Shown here in pieces: positions 7,912-16,085 of a stretch of DNA of 64,000 nucleotides. The first letter of the stretch is position 1; each line of letters starts with the position of its first letter. A program made the position numbers and the translations under genes. Below the pieces are notes generated by a model, which was not told the DNA's origin, did no database searches, and worked only from the letters and a program-made list of their open reading frames with translations. The stretch lies in contig CAAELE010000018.1 in assembly GCA_900756765.1 (NCBI GenBank), forward strand, positions 1-64,000. Reading direction: 5' to 3'. This DNA comes from an uncultured Collinsella sp. Lineage in GTDB: Bacteria; Actinomycetota; Coriobacteriia; Coriobacteriales; Coriobacteriaceae.

Positions 7912-7958
7912 AAAATGTCACTTCGACAGTATTGATTCCCGCCCCGGCGCAACCGCCA

Positions 7959-8672
7959 TTACAGCCCGTACTTCACGACGACGCGGTTGATGCGGCGACA
8001 CCAGGGCTTGTACAGAGCGGCCAAAAACACGCAGGTCGCGAAGCCATGCATGATGTCGAACGGCACCGCCGTAGCAAGACGCGCTACGGCGCCTGCCCAG
8101 GTGAGCGGCTGCACAAAACCGATGATGTCATACGCGTTGATCACGACGCCATACAGCAAGCCCGAGGCAAAGCCATACGCCAACAGCGCCGGCATTCGCG
8201 CGGTTCCATCGGCGCGGTCAAACGCGCCAGCATGCGCCAGTGCGCCACCGATATAGCCCACCAGACCCCAGGCATACATCTGCCATGGCGTCCACATACC
8301 CTGTCCAAAAAAGAAATTACTGGTCAGCGCTGCCAACGCGCCGACCATAAAACCATTGCGACGGCCAAGTGTCGCACCCGCGATAATGGCGATGGCGCTC
8401 ACGGGTTTAAAGTCGGGAATGGGACCAAACAGGATGCGCCCCGCCGCGGCCAGCGCCGCCAGCACCAGCGTGGGCATGATTTGGCGCAGGCCTGGACGTG
8501 ATGTCTCATAGCCCGCAAAGAACAGTGCGAGCACGAGCGCCACTACAACCAGCATGGCAAGCGCCGCCTGCTCAATGCCCGCCAGCAGCGCCGCAGTCAT
8601 CACTGCCGGCACCGCCAGGAGCAGCGGAATCTCCATTTTTGTGAGTAGGCGCGAGGCGCGATGATCCGTCAT
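7959..8672 (-). CDS. ECF transporter substrate-binding (S) component
   Basis: A 237-residue, roughly six-helix membrane protein that would bind the vitamin substrate of an energy-coupling factor transporter. The central segment (FGPIPDFKPVSAI, then NFFFGQGMWTPWQM) resembles the S components of cobalamin/corrinoid-related ECF systems of the CbrT type, but I cannot fix the substrate and saw no cobalamin riboswitch upstream. It is the last of three co-directional genes (T, double ATPase, S). The ATG at 8672 lies three bases after the TGA of the ATPase gene and is preferred to upstream alternatives that would overlap it. Confidence 0.8.
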   Translation of the reverse strand: MTDHRASRLLTKMEIPLLLAVPAVMTAALLAGIEQAALAMLVVVALVLALFFAGYETSRPGLRQIMPTLVLAALAAAGRILFGPIPDFKPVSAIAIIAGATLGRRNGFMVGALAALTSNFFFGQGMWTPWQMYAWGLVGYIGGALAHAGAFDRADGTARMPALLAYGFASGLLYGVVINAYDIIGFVQPLTWAGAVARLATAVPFDIMHGFATCVFLAALYKPWCRRINRVVVKYGL

Positions 8673-8676
8673 CCCA

Positions 8677-10320
8677 TCACGCCCTGTAGAACACGTTGTC
8701 GGCAAAGGAATCTGCAGGAGGCTCCATGCAGGCGATCTCGCCGTCGAACATCATGGCGACGTCATCGGACACCTGCTCGGCAAAGTCCAAGTCGTGCGTA
8801 GCCATGATGACGGTGCCGCCGGCCTGCGCATGCTCGCGCAGGGCTCGGGCGATAATGCAGCGACTTGCCAGATCAAGGCCCTTGGTGGGCTCATCAAGCA
8901 GCAGCAGCTCCGGACCAATCAACAGCAGCTTTGCCAACGCAAGCAGCTGGCGCTGACCGCCCGAAAGATCGTACGGGTGACGCGCCTCCAAGCCGTCCAG
9001 TCCCAGTTGCGCCGCACGCTCCCGCGCCAAGTTCTCGTCATATCCGCAGGTCGAAGCCCATTCCATCAGCTCGTCGCGCACCGTTTCGGCGACCAGCAAT
9101 GCCTTGGGATTCTGTGGCAGCAGAGCCGCCGAAGCCGCCCCACGCACCATGCGGCCACGCTGCAGCTTAGCCGTCTTGGCCAGCACCGAGAGCATCGTCG
9201 ACTTGCCACAGCCGTTTCCGCCCACGACCGCATGCACCGCGCCGGCCGAAAACGTCACATCGAGCCCGCGCAGCACCCAACCGCCCGCGCGATCGTAGCG
9301 AAACCAGCCTTCCGACAGGGTGGTAGCCGACCCGCCGTGCATTTTTTGGAGTATTCTGCTTCCATCCGTGCGCGGAAAGGCTTCCGAGCCGTTCTCGAGC
9401 AACGTTTGCGCCACAAATTTGGACGATTTGTCCAATCCCGAACTTTTTTTCGCGCTCGATACATCCCGGGGCGGCTCCAGAAAGCCCAAATTGTCCTCAC
9501 ACCTGCTGAATACTCCGTTTTTTGCACATCGGATGGCACCCCACCCCAACACGTCATCGGAAAACAGCGGTTCTCGACGCCCCAAAGAAGCCATATCCGC
9601 CACCTCGCGCACGCGACCGCCCTCAATCCGGTACGCACACGTCGCATACTCGAGCATCGGCCGCGGTTGATGCGTAGCCACAACAACCGTGCAGCCCAGC
9701 TCACGGTTCACGCGAAACAGCGCGTGCAGAAAATTCTTCTCGGCAACGGGATCGAGCTGAGACGTGGGTTCGTCGAGTAGCAGCACACGTGGACGCAGCG
9801 CCAGGACGGCGGCAAGCGACAGCAGCTGCTTGCGGCCACCCGAAAGCGTATCGGTATCGCGATGAAGCCAATCCTCCAGACCAAAGAAATAGCTGGTCTC
9901 GGCAACACGGCGACGCATCTCGTCGCGCGACACACCCAGATTCTCCAGGCCAAACGCCATCTCATGCCACACGGTCTCGCACACAATCTGGTTCTCGGGA
10001 TCCTGGAACACGTAGCCCACGCGCTCCGCAGACGCGCGCACGTCCATGTCGGCAACGTTCTCGCCCAGCACGCGCGCATCGCCAGTGCGCTCGCCCGCCG
10101 GAGCGATCTCGGGCTTGAGCAGCGACAGCAGCGTCGACTTACCCGATCCGGTACCGCCGACAAGCAGCGCAAATGCACCTTGAGGAACAGACCAGTCGAG
10201 CCCCTCGAGCACCGCAGCATCAGCCCCGGGGTAGGCGAAGCTCAGGCTCCGCACCTCAATCGCCGGCATATCCGGGCCGCACGCCGCGCCCGACACCGGG
10301 CCACTATCCAACCGAGCCAT
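8677..10320 (-). CDS. ECF transporter double ATPase with an in-frame element in the linker
   Basis: A 547-residue protein with two ABC ATPase domains energising the vitamin transporter. Domain 1: Walker A GGTGSGKST (55-63), signature LSGG (159-162), Walker B LLLDEP (180-185). Domain 2: GGNGCGKST (367-375), LSGGQ (452-456), LLLDEP (473-478). The linker contains about 63 residues (265-328, from CAKNGVFSRC to LQKMHGG) without resemblance to ABC proteins; they are encoded by a 189-bp segment bounded by inverted repeats (9338-9526). The ATG overlaps the stop of the T gene by one base (TGATG). Confidence 0.88.
   Translation of the reverse strand: MARLDSGPVSGAACGPDMPAIEVRSLSFAYPGADAAVLEGLDWSVPQGAFALLVGGTGSGKSTLLSLLKPEIAPAGERTGDARVLGENVADMDVRASAERVGYVFQDPENQIVCETVWHEMAFGLENLGVSRDEMRRRVAETSYFFGLEDWLHRDTDTLSGGRKQLLSLAAVLALRPRVLLLDEPTSQLDPVAEKNFLHALFRVNRELGCTVVVATHQPRPMLEYATCAYRIEGGRVREVADMASLGRREPLFSDDVLGWGAIRCAKNGVFSRCEDNLGFLEPPRDVSSAKKSSGLDKSSKFVAQTLLENGSEAFPRTDGSRILQKMHGGSATTLSEGWFRYDRAGGWVLRGLDVTFSAGAVHAVVGGNGCGKSTMLSVLAKTAKLQRGRMVRGAASAALLPQNPKALLVAETVRDELMEWASTCGYDENLARERAAQLGLDGLEARHPYDLSGGQRQLLALAKLLLIGPELLLLDEPTKGLDLASRCIIARALREHAQAGGTVIMATHDLDFAEQVSDDVAMMFDGEIACMEPPADSFADNVFYRA
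9338..9526. mobile_element. 189-bp palindrome-ended element inserted in frame in the ECF ATPase gene
   Basis: Left end TGCATTTTTTGGAGTATTCT and right end (complement) TGCAAAAAACGGAGTATTCA are inverted repeats sharing GGAGTATTC. The length, 189 bp, is exactly 63 codons, so the ATPase frame is kept. An internal TTGGAC-GATTT-GTCCAA palindrome lies near 9420-9437. The segment looks less GC-rich than its host gene. The boundaries are estimated from the repeat ends; no target duplication was identified. Confidence 0.6.
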
Positions 10321-11213
10321 CAGCCGAACCTCTTCTCATCGATCGTATGCAACACGCAGGGCAGCACCATCCAGGCAGCGTACACGACATAGCCCAGCCA
10401 CGGCGCGGGCACCAAAAGCTGCGGGTAAAACGAATACTGCGTTGTCGCGGTCCATGCCACTGCCACCGCGGCGGCACCAAACAGCGCGAGCCCGACCAGC
10501 GCGGCAACGTCGCTGCGCCCCAGTCGATACCGCGCGTACGTCGTACGGCGCGACGCAGCACCCCACCCGCGCGAGCGCATGGCATCCGCACGCTCAAGCG
10601 AATCCTCCATGCCCCAGCCCATCAGCACGCTCGACGCCCGCAGGCGCGATCGCACGGGATCGGTGGGCGCACGCCCCGGTACATCAATCGCATCCTGCAC
10701 CGCCAGTACCGTGCGGCCGCGGCGCAAAAACTGTGGGATAAGCCGCATGCACATCGAGATCATGAGCGCAATCACCGGCGCGGCGTTACCCAAAAGCGCG
10801 AGCACCTTGTCGTAGCCGAGCATCGATGCCGCGGCCTCAAACCACAGCACGCTCGCCACAAACAGCCCGCCCATGCAAAGGCCGTAAACCATGCTCTCTA
10901 GATACACCGCACGCATGCCAATATGGAAAAGCTCGGTCGAGCCCGAGGCGCTAAACAGCGGGTTGACCAGTGCAATGATCAAAATCACCGGCAGCTGCCA
11001 GCGAAGTGCGCCCATCGTGCGGGCAGCCCCGCGCGTCGCAAATCCATACGCCAGCCCGCCTGCGAGCGACAGCGCAATCAGCACCGGCTGCATCGAGAAC
11101 ATGGTGAGCCCCAACGTCAACATAATATAGAGTGCCGGCACCGCCGGATGCGACATCGAAAATGCCGCGACGGGTTCGTTGCCCGATTCCTCTCGCATGT
11201 TGTCCACAGGCAT
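10320..11213 (-). CDS. ECF transporter transmembrane (T) component
   Basis: A 297-residue membrane protein of the EcfT/CbiQ family, the scaffold that couples the ATPases to the S component. After a short polar N-terminus come several hydrophobic helices; the cytoplasmic coupling motif is seen as ADAMRSRGW (counterpart of the family's A-R-G helices), followed by two further membrane helices. GGGAGGGCGGGG stands directly before the ATG. It begins the T - double ATPase - S operon. The region between this start and glmU is divergent and short; no riboswitch was recognised there. Confidence 0.85.
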   Translation of the reverse strand: MPVDNMREESGNEPVAAFSMSHPAVPALYIMLTLGLTMFSMQPVLIALSLAGGLAYGFATRGAARTMGALRWQLPVILIIALVNPLFSASGSTELFHIGMRAVYLESMVYGLCMGGLFVASVLWFEAAASMLGYDKVLALLGNAAPVIALMISMCMRLIPQFLRRGRTVLAVQDAIDVPGRAPTDPVRSRLRASSVLMGWGMEDSLERADAMRSRGWGAASRRTTYARYRLGRSDVAALVGLALFGAAAVAVAWTATTQYSFYPQLLVPAPWLGYVVYAAWMVLPCVLHTIDEKRFG

Positions 11214-11406
11214 CCCCGCCCTCCCGCCAAATCACCGACGCCGAAGCACTGCCGGCACCGCCCGCAAGCAGCGCAAACACCACGCCGGCGGCAGCGACAT
11301 CGGCCGCCGCAAACCAATCGCTACGCGCTCATCATATGCCTGCGGTATCATATTGCGCCGTGTATCGTTTCCAAACACACGTCTCTATAACGTAACAGGA
11401 GATCAC

Positions 11407-12819
11407 ATGGACGCAACCGCAATTATCCTCGCCGCCGGCGAGGGCACCCGCATGAAGTCGAACCACTGCAAGGTTTCGCACAAGATCCTGGGCAAGCCCA
11501 TGGTCCAGTGGATCGTCGACGCCACCATCAAGGCCGGCTGCAGCCGCGTCGTGGTCGTCATCGGCAGCCACGCCGACGAGATGCGCGCCCTCATCGATGG
11601 CGCCTACGCCAACAGCGCCACCAAGGTCGAGTGCGTCGAGCAGACCGAGCGCCTGGGCACCGGTCACGCCGTAAAGGTCGCGCTCGAGGCTTGCGGCATC
11701 ACGCAAGGCCCCGTCGTCGTGCTCAACGGTGACTTGCCGCTCATCACCGCCGACACCGTCGCCAAGTTCGCGCAAACCGTCGCCACCGGCGAGCTCGCCT
11801 GCACCGTCATGACCATGACCCCGCCCGATCCTTTTGGCTACGGCCGCATCAAGCTGGGCGCCGACGGCCAGATCGAGCGCATCATCGAGCAGAAGGACTG
11901 CACGCCCGAGCAGGCCGCCACGCTGCTGGAGTGCAACGCCGGCTGCTACGCCTTTGACGGCGCGCAGCTCGCCGCCCACATTAACGAGATCGGCAACGAC
12001 AACGCGCAGTCCGAGTACTACCTGCCCGACATGCTCGAAATCCTCAAGGGTCACGGCCAGGCGGTCTCCATCTTCCACTGCGACGACTACCGCGACGGCC
12101 TGGGTGTCAACAGCCGCATCCAGCTCGCGCAGCTCACCGCCATCGCGCGCGACCGCATCAACGAGCACTGGATGGCCGAGGGCGTTACCTTCATCGACCC
12201 CACGCAGGCCTGGATCGGCCCCGATGCCGTCATCGGCCGCGACACCGTCGTGTGGCCGCAGACGCATCTGATCGGTCACGTCACCGTGGGCGAAGAGTGC
12301 CAGCTCGGCCCCAACAGTCGCCTCACCGACACCACCGTCGGCAGCGGCTGCATCATCGATGAGACCATCGCCATCGAGGCCGTCATCGAGAACGGCGTCG
12401 ACTGCGGCCCGCGCGCCTACCTGCGCCCGGGCACCCACATGCTCGACGGCTCCAAGGCCGGCACGCACGTGGAGATCAAGAAGTCCACGATCGGCGAGGG
12501 TTCCAAGGTGCCCCACCTGTCCTATATCGGCGACACCACCATGGGCTCCGGCGTCAACGTGGGCGCTGGCTCCATCACCTGCAACTACGACGGCGTCCAC
12601 AAGCACAAGACCGTCATCGGCAAGGATGCCTTCATCGGTTCCGACACCATGATGGTCGCGCCCGCCCAGATTGGCGACGGTGCGCTCGTGGCCGCCGGCT
12701 CCGTCATCACCGAGCCGGTCCCGGCCGACGCACTCGGTCTGGGCCGCGCCCGTCAGGTAAATATTGAGGGCTGGGCCGCCGATTATCGCCGCCGTCTGCA
12801 CGAGGACGACGAGGCATAA
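11407..12819 (+). CDS. glmU: Bifunctional UDP-N-acetylglucosamine synthesis enzyme
   Basis: A 470-residue GlmU that acetylates glucosamine-1-phosphate and then forms UDP-GlcNAc for peptidoglycan. The N-terminal uridyltransferase shows LAAGEGTRMKS and LNGDLPLI; the C-terminal left-handed beta-helix shows hexapeptide repeats and the acetyltransferase region RPGTHMLDGSKAGTHVEIK and GSITCNYDG. Length agrees with the family. AGGAG lies seven bases before the ATG at 11407. A terminator follows, so it is probably monocistronic, although prs comes next in the same direction as in many Gram-positive bacteria. Confidence 0.96.
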   Translation: MDATAIILAAGEGTRMKSNHCKVSHKILGKPMVQWIVDATIKAGCSRVVVVIGSHADEMRALIDGAYANSATKVECVEQTERLGTGHAVKVALEACGITQGPVVVLNGDLPLITADTVAKFAQTVATGELACTVMTMTPPDPFGYGRIKLGADGQIERIIEQKDCTPEQAATLLECNAGCYAFDGAQLAAHINEIGNDNAQSEYYLPDMLEILKGHGQAVSIFHCDDYRDGLGVNSRIQLAQLTAIARDRINEHWMAEGVTFIDPTQAWIGPDAVIGRDTVVWPQTHLIGHVTVGEECQLGPNSRLTDTTVGSGCIIDETIAIEAVIENGVDCGPRAYLRPGTHMLDGSKAGTHVEIKKSTIGEGSKVPHLSYIGDTTMGSGVNVGAGSITCNYDGVHKHKTVIGKDAFIGSDTMMVAPAQIGDGALVAAGSVITEPVPADALGLGRARQVNIEGWAADYRRRLHEDDEA

Positions 12820-12834
12820 CGTTTCGCCAAGCAC

Positions 12835-12869
12835 AAAAGGAGCTGTTCCATGGGGACGGCTCCTTTTTC
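12835..12869 (+). terminator. glmU terminator
   Basis: AAAAGGAGC pairs with GCTCCTTTT, followed by TTCT. The loop contains the 'ggggac' word seen in many intergenic repeats here. Confidence 0.8.
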
Positions 12870-13011
12870 TATCGTGACCTGCGCGACCGGATGAGTGGTC
12901 GGTTCGTGTCCGTTGACGGTAAAGACGTTATCAAGACCCGATTAACCCCGCCGCACGGTTACAATGCAAAAAGGCATCTATATGGCATTCGATGTATAAA
13001 GGAGAAGGGTA

Positions 13012-13998
13012 ATGCCGATTAATGATCCCGAGAAGTCGGAGAATATGCGCAAGTCCATCCGCGTGTATTCCGGTTCCTCCAACCGTCCCCTCGCTCAGAA
13101 GATCGCTGAGTACCTTGGGGTCGAGCTTTCGGGCCTTACGCTAAAGCAGTTCGCCAACGGTGAGATTTACGCCCGCTACGACGAGACCGTCCGCGGCGCC
13201 GACGTCTTCCTGATTCAGTCCGTGGCCGGCGGCAACGTCAACGACATGCTCATGGAGCTGCTCATCGCCACCGACGCTGCCAAGCGCGCATCCGCCCGCT
13301 CCATCACCGCCGTTATCACCCACTACGGCTATGCCCGCCAGGACCGCAAGGCCGGCCCGCGCGAGCCCATCACCGCCCGCCTCGTCGCTAACCTGCTCGA
13401 GCGCGCCGGCGTCGACCGCATCATCACCCTCGACCTGCACCAGGGTCAGATCCAGGGCTTCTTTGATATCCCGGTTAACCACCTGTCCGCACTGCCGCTG
13501 TTTGGCCAGTACTACAACGACATGCACTTCGACACCGACAACCTGGTTGTCGTCTCCCCCGACGTGGGTCGTGCCAAGGCCGCCAAGAAGCTGTCCGACA
13601 TGCTCGGCTGCGACCTGGCCATCGCCCACAAGGGCCGTCCGCGCCACAACGCCGCCGAGGTCATGGGCATCATCGGTGACATCAAGGGCAAGACCTGCGT
13701 CATCAACGACGACATGATCGACACCGCTGGCACCCTGTGCGCCAACGTCAAGGAGCTCAAGGCTATGGGCGCTGGCGACATCTACGTCTGCGCCACCCAC
13801 GGCATCTTCTCCGGTCCGGCCATCGAGCGCCTGAACGACGCCCCGATCGTCGAGTGCGTCGTCACCGACGCCATTCCCGTCGAGGTCGGCGGCAAGATCA
13901 AGACCATCTCGGTCGCCGAGGAGTTCGCTCAGGCCATCTCCGCCGTTTACCACGAGGAGCCCGTCTCCACGCTCGTCGGCGGCGACTTCGCGCTGTAG
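13012..13998 (+). CDS. prs: Ribose-phosphate pyrophosphokinase
   Basis: A 328-residue PRPP synthetase supplying PRPP to purine, pyrimidine, NAD and tryptophan synthesis. Family blocks: FANGEIYARYDETVRG (ATP site), HYGYARQDRK, the catalytic loop followed by DLHQGQIQGFFDIPVNHL, the metal-binding VVSPDVG, and the PRPP loop DDMIDTAGT. The N-terminus has about 13 extra residues before the usual start region; the ATG at 13012 is supported by AAGGAGAAGGG just upstream, but the internal ATG (MRKSIRV) cannot be excluded. Confidence 0.96.
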   Translation: MPINDPEKSENMRKSIRVYSGSSNRPLAQKIAEYLGVELSGLTLKQFANGEIYARYDETVRGADVFLIQSVAGGNVNDMLMELLIATDAAKRASARSITAVITHYGYARQDRKAGPREPITARLVANLLERAGVDRIITLDLHQGQIQGFFDIPVNHLSALPLFGQYYNDMHFDTDNLVVVSPDVGRAKAAKKLSDMLGCDLAIAHKGRPRHNAAEVMGIIGDIKGKTCVINDDMIDTAGTLCANVKELKAMGAGDIYVCATHGIFSGPAIERLNDAPIVECVVTDAIPVEVGGKIKTISVAEEFAQAISAVYHEEPVSTLVGGDFAL

Positions 13999-14021
13999 TC
14001 GCTCGACCCTCGCATCCCTCC

Positions 14022-14126
14022 GGAAGCCCCGGACACGCCTGCGGGGTTATCACGCGAACGTCCTCGCCGCTTTGCGGCTGCGGGATGTTCGCTTTGATAA
14101 CCCCTCCCGGCGTGTCCGGGGCTTCC
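14022..14126. repeat. 105-base long-stem hairpin between prs and pth
   Basis: The left arm GGAAGCCCCGGACACGCC and the right arm GGCGTGTCCGGGGCTTCC are exact complements; pairing continues inward through ggggttatca and gcgaac with small mismatches, closing on a GCCGC-TTT-GCGGC inner hairpin. No T tract follows. It could be a processing or termination structure, or an insertion-type palindrome. Confidence 0.8.
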
Positions 14127-14241
14127 TGCTGTCTCGGGGCAGCTGTTTTCTGAAATGACTTTGCTGCAACCTTTCCTCGCCTTCGGCGGGCGTGGTAGCC
14201 TTTGTCGTTGATTAAGCTTCTTGTGTAACGAAAGGACAAAT

Positions 14242-14871
14242 ATGGCAGCTGCACAGCCGCTTAAGATTCGCATGGTTGCCGGACTTGGCAACCCGGGCGA
14301 TGAGTATGCCGAGACCCGCCACAACGCCGGCTTTAAGGCAATCGACGAGCTGGCCCGTCAGGCCGGCGTCACGTACTGGAAAAACCAGGCAGGCGCCGAG
14401 GTCGCGCTCATCAACATCAACGACCCCGAGGAAGAGGGAGGCAAGCGGCAGATTGTGCTGGTCAAGCCGCAGTCGTACATGAATACCTCGGGCGGCCCCA
14501 TCTCCAAGCTCTGCCGCGAGTACAAGATCAAGGCCGAGGAGCTGCTCGTAATCCACGACGAGCTCGACATTCCCGCCGGCGACGTGCGCGTCAAGGTGGG
14601 CGGCGGCCATGCTGGCCACAACGGCCTGCGTTCCATCATCGACAAGATGGGCAGCCGCGACTTCAGCCGCATCCGCACCGGCATCGGCAACCCTCCCGGC
14701 AAGATGGCCGTCGCCGACTACGTGCTTAAGCAGCTGCGCGCCCGCGAGGCCGAGGATTTCCAGGACACCTGCGCCCGCGCGGCCGACGCCGCCGGCCTGG
14801 CGATCGTGCACGGCGTGGTCTATGCCCGCGACCACGTCAACGGCGCCGCCTCCGCCAACGGCAAGCACTAA
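14242..14871 (+). CDS. pth: Peptidyl-tRNA hydrolase
   Basis: A 209-residue enzyme that recycles peptidyl-tRNA released by stalled ribosomes. GLGNPGDEY (14-22), the catalytic HNAG (His27), HDELDIPAG with its Asp, and GGGHAGHNGLRSI are all present. The ATG at 14242 is preceded by GAAAGGA. The stop codon TAA is the first triplet of a repeat (14869 on) of which a second copy supplies the purF stop. Confidence 0.95.
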   Translation: MAAAQPLKIRMVAGLGNPGDEYAETRHNAGFKAIDELARQAGVTYWKNQAGAEVALININDPEEEGGKRQIVLVKPQSYMNTSGGPISKLCREYKIKAEELLVIHDELDIPAGDVRVKVGGGHAGHNGLRSIIDKMGSRDFSRIRTGIGNPPGKMAVADYVLKQLRAREAEDFQDTCARAADAAGLAIVHGVVYARDHVNGAASANGKH

Positions 14872-14914
14872 AACCCACCATTTAGGGACAGGTTTATTTT
14901 GGCAGGTTTTATCT
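14869..14914 (+). repeat. Family C repeat, copy 1, starting at the pth stop codon
   Basis: TAAAACCCACCATTTAGGGA and following bases up to ggcaggttttatctg match, over about 46 bases with few differences, the minus strand at 55128-55175. Both copies begin with the TAA of the upstream gene (pth here, purF there). Confidence 0.75.
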
Positions 14915-14977
14915 GCGGAAACGTCACAGTGAGCGCATCGCAATAAACCCTGCGCCGCCATATGCACGCAACGCCCC

Positions 14978-15019
14978 AAAGGGGGCCGGCCTCATCACAA
15001 CCCGAGGCCGGCCCCCTTT
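14978..15019 (+). terminator. Strong terminator downstream of pth
   Basis: AAAGGGGGCCGGCCTC pairs perfectly with GAGGCCGGCCCCCTTT around a ten-base loop. The A and T flanks let it work in both directions. Confidence 0.85.
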
Positions 15020-15030
15020 GCCGTTTTACC

Positions 15031-15071
15031 CGATAAAACTGACCAAAATATACCTGCCCCTGTTTGGTAGG
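15031..15071 (-). repeat. Family C repeat, degenerate copy in inverse orientation
   Basis: ataaaactgaccaaaatata and the following cctgcccctgtttggtagg resemble the reverse complement of the copy at 14869. With that copy it brackets the pth terminator. Confidence 0.5.
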
Positions 15072-15134
15072 CCGAAGTGGATAAACCCTGCTCCCACCTG
15101 CCAAAGACACACGTAAGTGACATGTCCATGAGGG

Positions 15135-15182
15135 TATAATTTGCACCGTATGCCTGCACAACGCCTGTGCGCGTACGGTTTT
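15135..15182 (+). promoter_or_regulatory. -10 box and 5' hairpin in the nfnA leader
   Basis: A perfect TATAAT at 15135-15140 is followed at once by a hairpin (arms within 15146-15177, CCGTA...TACGG and TGCAC...GTGC) and then TTTTATT. No good -35 box is seen at the usual distance. The hairpin would be at the extreme 5' end of the transcript, or it may be an attenuator. The leader to the nfnA start is about 100 bases. Confidence 0.45.
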
Positions 15183-15245
15183 ATTCGGGCTACCGTCCAT
15201 TTCCGTGGAGGCACGGTTTGGTCGCCCTAACAAGAGAGGGGTTCT

Positions 15246-16085
15246 ATGTATAAGATCCTGGAGAAGACGCAGTTCTCGGAGAAGGTGTTCAAGTTCCGCA
15301 TCGAGGCGCCTGCAATCGCCAAACATGCGCACGCTGGACAGTTCCTCATGGTTCGCGCCAACGAGACGGGCGAGCGTGTCCCGTTTACCCTGGCCGGCTG
15401 GAACGGTGACGAGGGCTGGGTCGAGTTCATCTTCATGGTGATCGGCAAGACCACCGAGATGCTGTCCACCTACGAGGCTGGCGAGTCGCTGCGCGACGTC
15501 GTGGGCCCGCTGGGCGTTCCCACCGAGATGGCCGAGGGCCCCTGCGCTGTCATTGGCGGCGGCGTCGGCCTGGCAATTGCCTTCCCGGTCGCCAAGCACC
15601 TGGTCGAGACCGGCCACGAGGTGCACGCCATCATGGGCGCCCGCACCAAGGACCTCCTGCTCATGGAGGACCAGTTCCGCGAGCTCCTCGACGAGGACCA
15701 CATCCATATCACCACTGATGACGGTTCTTACGGCGAGCAGGGCGTTGTCACCGCTCCGCTGGAGCGCCTGCTGCAGGACAAGGCCGTGAGCCAGGTCTTC
15801 TGCGTCGGCCCCGTTCCGATGATGAAGTTCTCGACCCTCACCGCCCAGAAGTACGACACCCCCATCACCGCGTCGCTCAACCCCATCATGGTTGACGGCA
15901 CCGGTATGTGCGGCTGCTGCCGCGTCGAGGTGGGCGGCGTGACCAAGTTCGCTTGCGTCGACGGCCCCGACTTCGATGCCACCCTGGTCGACTGGGATGA
16001 CCTTCGTGCCCGCCAGGCCGCTTACCGTTCCGAAGAGGGCGAGTCCCTCAAGGCCTATGAGGAAAAGAGCTGCGCATGCCACTAG
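15246..16085 (+). CDS. nfnA: Ferredoxin-NADP reductase / NfnA-type FAD and iron-sulfur subunit
   Basis: A 279-residue flavoprotein of the sulfide dehydrogenase beta / NfnA / dihydroorotate dehydrogenase electron-transfer subunit family. FAD-binding barrel residues (RVPFTLAGWN) come first, then the NAD(P) fold with IGGGVGLAIAFPVAKHL, then the C-terminal [2Fe-2S] cysteines in GTGMCGCCRVEVGG and KFACVDGP. With the next gene it forms the NfnAB pair, which in anaerobes couples NADH, NADPH and ferredoxin. The start is supported by GAGAGGGG. Its 3' end overlaps nfnB by ten bases. Confidence 0.88.
   Translation: MYKILEKTQFSEKVFKFRIEAPAIAKHAHAGQFLMVRANETGERVPFTLAGWNGDEGWVEFIFMVIGKTTEMLSTYEAGESLRDVVGPLGVPTEMAEGPCAVIGGGVGLAIAFPVAKHLVETGHEVHAIMGARTKDLLLMEDQFRELLDEDHIHITTDDGSYGEQGVVTAPLERLLQDKAVSQVFCVGPVPMMKFSTLTAQKYDTPITASLNPIMVDGTGMCGCCRVEVGGVTKFACVDGPDFDATLVDWDDLRARQAAYRSEEGESLKAYEEKSCACH

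Larger units (their letters stand above)
7428..7920. repeat. Gene-free gap holding two diverged copies of a ~230-bp unit
   Basis: No gene is evident. Two related blocks follow each other: 'ccccggggacggaggaaaag' near 7436 and 'ccctggggacgtctggggac' near 7675, each followed by a ccgcaggta...gcc(tgcgg/ttgc) hairpin and by gcggtcatggtcgg or gccggtatggtcgg. The pattern suggests an old tandem duplication of an intergenic element of the ggggac type that recurs across this window. Confidence 0.5.

Noticed and set aside
11117..11317. Possible small gene upstream of the ECF T component
   Set aside because: Frames here give Cys/Arg-rich or low-complexity peptides without a binding site.
11214..11406. 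Possible cobalamin riboswitch upstream of the ECF T gene
   Set aside because: The interval is under 200 bases and I could not recognise a B12 box or the conserved core; the CbrT-like substrate guess therefore stays unsupported.
11332..12834. Minus-strand frame of 500 codons opposite glmU
   Set aside because: GlmU on the plus strand has all family motifs; the opposite frame is a Gly/Asp/Val-rich shadow.
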